Shown here: one piece after another, positions 6,473-10,147 of the stretch | Layout of the letters: every line of letters begins with the position of its first letter | How positions within the stretch are numbered: position 1 is the first letter of the stretch | NCBI GenBank assembly: GCA_030638625.1 | Contig: DAOWEE010000122.1 | Location: 1 to 10,147 of the forward strand | Direction of reading: 5' to 3' | DNA from: Methanosarcinales archaeon | Lineage (GTDB): Archaea > Halobacteriota > Methanosarcinia > Methanosarcinales > Methanocomedenaceae | Length of the DNA stretch: 10,147 nt | Made by a program: the position numbers and the translations under genes | The notes under the pieces: generated by a model | Told to the model about the DNA's origin: nothing | What the model saw: only the letters and a program-made list of their open reading frames with translations | The model's database searches: none

Positions 6473-6497
6473 AATAAAATGCGGGTTCCCCCGCATT
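6473..6497 (-). terminator. Hairpin terminator overlapping the stop codon of the 11-heme cytochrome gene
   Basis: AATGCGGG (minus strand, 6497-6490) pairs with CCCGCATT (6485-6478) around a 4-base loop, followed by TTATTTTC. The TAA stop codon (6498-6496) runs into the first bases of the stem. The perfect 8-bp stem and T-rich tail make a credible terminator for the leftward cytochrome transcript. Confidence 0.65.
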
Positions 6498-7410
6498 ATT
6501 TTCTTCCACCCAAAACAAACAACAACCCAAACACCAGCAATGAAAGCATAAGGCTAAACCCGGGCAGAGGTGGTGTGGGTGAAGGAATTACTTCAGGCAC
6601 TTCTGTGGATACAGGTTTACCTGATATTTCTGTTATTTCACCCATATTCTTTTGTATCGACATATCCGGATGGCAGATTGAACATTCTACTGAACCCCCC
6701 ATTGTCTTGCCCGCAGTGGAGAAGGCATGTATCTTGTCCACACTATGGCATTTGGAACATTGGGGAACCGTAATAGTATCTTCCTTTAAGTCCCAGTGAC
6801 AGGTCATACAATCCACCTTTGGCACATGAATTATGTGAGGAATCTTTTTCGTTTCTGCACCTTCCACGCCCTCGCGATGGCACCGGTAACAGGTCTGGGA
6901 GTCGTCTTTTGAACCGTGAATGGTAGCAATACTCTCAGCCTGGTGACAATTTTCGCATATTACGACCATACTTTGAGTTTTCACAGGCTTTGTAATCTGG
7001 GACACTGAACCGTGGCACTTATTACATGCCTCAAGTTCACCACCGTGAACATCAATCAAGTCTTTGTGACAGTGTTCACATACTGAATCCCCTAAAAGAG
7101 AATTATGCTTGCCCTGGATGTTTTTATGACAACTGGAACAAGGCTGGCTGTTAACCTTTTGTATATGTACATCATGGATTGGACCTTTATGACAGGTCGT
7201 ACATCGTGGTATTTTCACATCAAGGGCCTTACCATGACATTCTTCACATTGCAAATTAATCTTTGAATGTATCGGGTGCGGGTCTGTATGACAACTGCGG
7301 CAGTTAACATCTGCAGCATCCAGTTCAATTGTATCACTTTCAGCTACTGATACTAAGGTCAAAAAAGCAGTTATCAACAACAATGAAACGAATAGTCGTT
7401 TTACCTTCAA
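6496..7410 (-). CDS. Eleven-heme c-type cytochrome with PGF-CTERM surface-sorting tail
   Basis: The 304-residue protein has a Sec signal peptide (about 1-24), then eleven CXXCH heme sites at C37, C55, C70, C91, C111, C129, C152, C174, C201, C218 and C243, with many extra His for bis-His ligation. After a Pro/Ser/Thr-rich linker it ends with PLPGF, a hydrophobic stretch and GGRK: this is the PGF-CTERM type tail that archaeosortase A removes while attaching a lipid anchor. The mature cytochrome should therefore sit on the outer face of the membrane, able to pass electrons outward. The TTG at 7410 is chosen because AGGTGA lies 5 bases before it; the in-frame GTG at 7419 is part of that site. It may accept electrons from the tetraheme cytochrome or the molybdoenzyme operon; that link is inferred. 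Confidence 0.9.
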   Translation of the reverse strand: MKVKRLFVSLLLITAFLTLVSVAESDTIELDAADVNCRSCHTDPHPIHSKINLQCEECHGKALDVKIPRCTTCHKGPIHDVHIQKVNSQPCSSCHKNIQGKHNSLLGDSVCEHCHKDLIDVHGGELEACNKCHGSVSQITKPVKTQSMVVICENCHQAESIATIHGSKDDSQTCYRCHREGVEGAETKKIPHIIHVPKVDCMTCHWDLKEDTITVPQCSKCHSVDKIHAFSTAGKTMGGSVECSICHPDMSIQKNMGEITEISGKPVSTEVPEVIPSPTPPLPGFSLMLSLLVFGLLFVLGGRK

Positions 7411-7443
7411 TGATATCACCTATTTTATTAATTACTTAACAGT

Positions 7444-7493
7444 CACTTTGCACATAAAATGTATAAACATTTCGGTCAGATTCACACTTTGCA
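7444..7493. repeat. Direct repeat CACTTTGCA upstream of the 11-heme cytochrome gene
   Basis: CACTTTGCA occurs at 7444-7452 and 7485-7493, 41 bp apart (about four helical turns), on either side of the TATA-like element at 7460-7470. It may be a pair of regulator sites, but nine bases twice in AT-rich DNA is modest evidence. Confidence 0.35.
7460..7470 (-). promoter_or_regulatory. Candidate TATA box for the 11-heme cytochrome gene
   Basis: The minus strand reads TGTTTATACAT here, close to the archaeal TATA consensus. A start near 7440 would leave a leader of about 30 bases containing AGGTGA before the TTG at 7410. Confidence 0.45.
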
Positions 7494-7770
7494 TTAATTA
7501 TGTTTAGCATTCTAACGTCAATATTCGCACCATTACAATAACAATTCAATAAATGTGAGTTATATTAAATTAAAATCAATAAAATGATGTTATTTGTACA
7601 GATATTGATTATATTTAATTTATTTCATGTTTTAATTGAATTAATAGTTAATTCCACTTCACACTAACTGATTGTTATTTCACAAACATTTAAGTAGAAT
7701 GTGTAAATTAATGATGATTACGCGCAATGACAGGAGAAACTGACACTGCCAGAATAAACTTCCATACTAG

Positions 7771-7813
7771 ATATAATTGGATTGCAACATGACGATTTCA
7801 ACCCAAATCCAAT
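7771..7813 (+). promoter_or_regulatory. TATA-like element and leader inverted repeat before the molybdoenzyme operon
   Basis: ATATAATT (7771-7778) is a possible TATA element, giving a start near 7800. ATTGGATT (7776-7783) and AATCCAAT (7806-7813) form a perfect 8-bp inverted repeat with centres 30 bp apart, overlapping the TATA element and ending 2-3 bases before the GAGGT ribosome binding site. Its place suggests an operator; if transcription begins further upstream it could instead fold in the leader and mask translation. Confidence 0.4.
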
Positions 7814-7829
7814 GACGAGGTAGAGAAAA

Positions 7830-8942
7830 ATGGTCTTTCAAGAAGTATATAATGTTCAACATGGATTGATATGGGGATTGCTTATCACATCCTTCCCGTT
7901 TTTTACGGGACTTAGTGCAGGGTCTTTCACACTATCAACCCTGGCATACGTGTTCGATAAAAAGGAATACAAGGTCATATCTAAGAACGCAGTGTTAATG
8001 GCTATCGTACTACTGCTAATGGCCAACATGACACTTTTGGCAGATACCACCCAACCGACCCGGATATATAATACATTTTTATATCCGAATATAGCCTCTA
8101 TGTTCAGTTGGGCCACATTCATTATCAGTGCCTATCTGTTATGTAGTCTAATTTATGCGTATTACATCTTTACAGGAAACGACAAATTTGCTAAGATAAT
8201 GGGCATCATATGCATACCTGTGGCCCTTGGAGTACATGCTGATACAGGGTTTGTGTTCGGGCTGAATAAAGGTATGGTATTGTGGCACACCGCCCTGATG
8301 CCGGTATTATTCCTGGTCTCTGCACTGACGTCAGGAATAGCATTATTGATAGTAGTCGTAGTGATAAAAGAGAAGTTCTTCCCTGATGAAAAGAAAGTTG
8401 ACCCCGAAATAATTTACAGTATCGGAAATCTCCTTATTTTCTTCCTGGTGCTGGAATTCTTCCTTGACATTGTGGATATTACTACTATGTTATATTCTGC
8501 AGCTGAGGAGTACGAGGCAATAATGCTCTGGTTAAGTGGACCACTATCGTTCTCATTCATCTGGATACAAATAGTCATAGGTGGAATTATCCCACTTTTG
8601 ATTCTTTCACACCCAAAAACTGGAAGGACCTATTTTGGGCAAGGCCTTGCAGCAGCCCTGGTTGTGATTGGAACATTTGCCATGAGATTTAACGTAATCG
8701 TAGGTGGACAAATGATTCCTAAAAGCGAAGCAGGATTGGTACCATATACCCATGAAATCGGGTATATCGGCTATACACTCATTGAGGAAATAATGCTACT
8801 GAGCGGCATTATTCTTTTCGGTATCGTCGCCTACATACTGGCCCTGAAGTATACACCGAAGATCGTTACATTGGTTGACGGAATCATCGGCAAGAATGCT
8901 AATGATTCGTCAACTGAAGTCCCATTTGAACTGGAGGAATAA
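7830..8942 (+). CDS. nrfD: NrfD/PsrC-family membrane subunit of a molybdoenzyme complex
   Basis: The 370-residue protein has about nine hydrophobic helices and matches the NrfD/PsrC family, the membrane quinone-interacting subunit of complex iron-sulfur molybdoenzymes. It aligns with the NrfD at 4164-5336 but lacks its first helix: FPFFTGLSAGSFTLS (22-36) matches FFVGLAAGG there, ADTTQPTRIYN (71-81) replaces the ADLGHPERFY loop, and GVHADTGFVFGL (134-145) matches HSVTGWVFGL. TALMPVLFLVSALTSGIALL (154-173) is typical of the family. GAGGT lies 9 bases before the ATG. The FeS and catalytic genes follow at once, so the order is membrane, FeS, catalytic, with the catalytic gene last. The two NrfD copies differ enough to be separate complexes and not a recent duplication. 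Confidence 0.87.
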   Translation: MVFQEVYNVQHGLIWGLLITSFPFFTGLSAGSFTLSTLAYVFDKKEYKVISKNAVLMAIVLLLMANMTLLADTTQPTRIYNTFLYPNIASMFSWATFIISAYLLCSLIYAYYIFTGNDKFAKIMGIICIPVALGVHADTGFVFGLNKGMVLWHTALMPVLFLVSALTSGIALLIVVVVIKEKFFPDEKKVDPEIIYSIGNLLIFFLVLEFFLDIVDITTMLYSAAEEYEAIMLWLSGPLSFSFIWIQIVIGGIIPLLILSHPKTGRTYFGQGLAAALVVIGTFAMRFNVIVGGQMIPKSEAGLVPYTHEIGYIGYTLIEEIMLLSGIILFGIVAYILALKYTPKIVTLVDGIIGKNANDSSTEVPFELEE

Positions 8943-8945
8943 GAT

Positions 8946-9644
8946 ATGGGAAAGAAAAAACTTGACAGGATCAATGAAAATTGGGGTCCGAAATACTCGC
9001 GTCCAGAATTCAGGCATGGGGAACCTGATAAAAAATATGCGATGGTCATAGACCTCCGTAAATGTGTGGGATGCCATGCCTGCTCCATAGCATGTAAACA
9101 GGAAAATGAAGTCCCCCTGAAACATTACAGGTCATGGGTAAAGAAGATAGAGAAGGGGACATACCCAAATGTCAAGACCTTTAACCTGCCCAGGCTGTGC
9201 AATCAATGTGACCGCCCCCCCTGTGTGCTTGCATGCCCGGTCAGGGCTTCATTCAAACGGGAAGACGGTATTACCCTTGTCGATTTCAATCGTTGTATGG
9301 GATGTAAGGCCTGTATTGCTGCATGTCCTTACAATGCCAGGTTCATGAACGAAGGACCGTATACCAACCATGACCCGGAACATACAGAATATAAAGATAC
9401 AGCAGACAAGTGTTCCTTTTGCGCACACAGGGTGGACAATGGTGCCCTGCCTGCATGTGTACTTTCCTGTATGACCAAAGCCAGGGTATTCGGGGACATG
9501 AACGATCCTAACAGTGAAGTGTCAAAACTGATTCACCTTTACCCCACCCAACTCATCAAAGCAGGACTGGGAACTGAACCAAAGGTGTTCTACATTGATG
9601 CAGATACGAGTATTATGGGACGCGTACAGGAGGAAAAAAGATGA
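8946..9644 (+). CDS. 4x[4Fe-4S] electron transfer subunit of molybdoenzyme (PsrB/TtrB/DmsB family)
   Basis: The 232-residue protein has sixteen Cys in four cluster groups (C40/43/46/50, C85/88/93/97, C117/120/123/127, C156/159/171/175), the full set of the PsrB/TtrB/DmsB family. It moves electrons between the NrfD-type membrane subunit and the molybdenum subunit. There is no signal peptide: the N-terminus is charged (MGKKKLDRINENWGP), so it is probably exported by riding on the Tat signal of the catalytic subunit encoded next. GGAGG lies 8 bases before the ATG, 3 bases separate it from the NrfD gene, and its TGA overlaps the next ATG by 4 bases, which suggests coupled translation. It resembles the FeS protein at 3375 in motif layout but lacks that protein's Tat signal. 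Confidence 0.92.
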   Translation: MGKKKLDRINENWGPKYSRPEFRHGEPDKKYAMVIDLRKCVGCHACSIACKQENEVPLKHYRSWVKKIEKGTYPNVKTFNLPRLCNQCDRPPCVLACPVRASFKREDGITLVDFNRCMGCKACIAACPYNARFMNEGPYTNHDPEHTEYKDTADKCSFCAHRVDNGALPACVLSCMTKARVFGDMNDPNSEVSKLIHLYPTQLIKAGLGTEPKVFYIDADTSIMGRVQEEKR

Positions 9645-10147
9645 AACATATCAAAGATGTGACTTCCAAAGATATCACGCGCCGTGGATTCCTGAAACTT
9701 ACAGCCGCAACAGGTGGAGCAGTCGTTGCTGGTAGTGCATTGTTAGATCCTGCCATTGCCAGCAGTGAATGCATTGACTGTCATAAGATAGCAGGTGCAC
9801 CACCAAGGAAACAGCCCCATAAATGGATATCAACTGTCTGCAATATGTGCGGCGGACAGACTGGAGTTCTGGCCGATGTAATGACTGTGGAGAATGAAAA
9901 GGTGGTCCTGAAAGTGGTACCCAATCTCCAGAACCCTATGGGTGTATCCAATGTCTCAGAAGATTTCGTAAATCACAAAGACGAAGGTGCAGCACTATGT
10001 CCCAGAGGTAACGCCAGCATTATGGACCTGTATGACCATGACAGGATTGCCAGGCCCATGAAACGTACCAATTCTACAAAAGGCAAGGGCGTTGACCCGG
10101 GCTGGGTAAAAATATCATGGAGTGAAGCCTATGAACTAATAAATACC
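9641..10147 (+). CDS. Tat-exported molybdopterin oxidoreductase catalytic subunit, N-terminal part (3' end outside window)
   Basis: The first 169 residues are present. They begin with a Tat signal (DITRRGFLKL, then a hydrophobic stretch to PAIA near residue 40), so the enzyme works outside the membrane. Next come CIDCH at 44-48, a possible heme c site, then the cluster region: C67 and C70 in CNMCGGQTG, with Thr (T74) where the family normally has a third Cys, and the last ligand at C120 in CPRGN. The spacing from C70 to C120 is also long. YDHDRIARPMKR and WVKISWSEAYELI are typical of PsrA/TtrA/DmsA-type enzymes. AGGAGG lies 7 bases before the ATG, which overlaps the FeS gene's stop. It is the catalytic subunit of an NrfD-FeS-molybdopterin complex; the substrate (sulfur, nitrogen or arsenic compound) cannot be told from this part. 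Confidence 0.88.
   Translation, partial: MKHIKDVTSKDITRRGFLKLTAATGGAVVAGSALLDPAIASSECIDCHKIAGAPPRKQPHKWISTVCNMCGGQTGVLADVMTVENEKVVLKVVPNLQNPMGVSNVSEDFVNHKDEGAALCPRGNASIMDLYDHDRIARPMKRTNSTKGKGVDPGWVKISWSEAYELINT

Larger units (their letters stand above)
7411..7829. other. Divergent AT-rich intergenic region, no gene seen
   Basis: This 419-bp spacer separates the leftward 11-heme cytochrome from the rightward molybdoenzyme operon. I see promoter-like elements at each end and short repeats, but no open frame with a ribosome binding site and no RNA-gene fold. The middle (about 7500-7690) is simply AT-rich and unexplained. Confidence 0.6.

Overview
The window most likely comes from a cytochrome-rich methane-cycling archaeon (Methanosarcinales or ANME type, possibly Methanoperedens-like). 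The clues are a PGF-CTERM sorting tail on a multiheme cytochrome, archaeal-looking TATA elements in AT-rich intergenic DNA, GGTGA/GAGGT ribosome binding sites, and a concentration of multiheme cytochromes, NrfD-type membrane proteins and Tat substrates. The lineage is inferred from gene content and not proven.

Layout, left to right. Positions 1-240 (+) hold the C-terminal end of TatC. A leftward block follows: an 8-helix membrane protein with an HEXXH motif (271-1122), a probable ribbon-helix-helix regulator (1178-1804) and a 64-residue single-helix membrane protein (2096-2290). A 350-bp AT-rich spacer carries four CTGATTAAA-like boxes spaced at 21, 20 and 30 bp. A rightward operon then encodes a tetraheme cytochrome c, a Tat-exported four-cluster iron-sulfur protein and a 10-helix NrfD-type quinol-interacting subunit (2641-5336), ending in a hairpin terminator. 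Next come two leftward genes: a second HEXXH membrane protein, paralogous to the first (5518-6384), and an 11-heme cytochrome with a PGF-CTERM tail (6496-7410). After a 419-bp divergent spacer, a second rightward operon encodes another NrfD-type protein, another four-cluster iron-sulfur protein and the start of a Tat-exported molybdopterin oxidoreductase, cut by the window edge (7830-10147).

Read together, this is a locus for electron transfer outside the cytoplasmic membrane. Operon 1 has the NrfB-NrfC-NrfD plan (cytochrome, FeS, membrane quinol subunit) with no catalytic subunit, so it probably links the membrane quinone or methanophenazine pool to c-type cytochromes. The 11-heme protein could carry electrons further out at the cell surface. 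Operon 2 is a complete complex iron-sulfur molybdoenzyme of unknown substrate. TatC next door would serve both Tat substrates, although Tat genes are general housekeeping. The least explained parts are the two paralogous HEXXH membrane proteins, the unusual N-terminus of the molybdoenzyme (a CXXCH motif, and Thr where the third cluster Cys is expected), and the phased repeats before operon 1.
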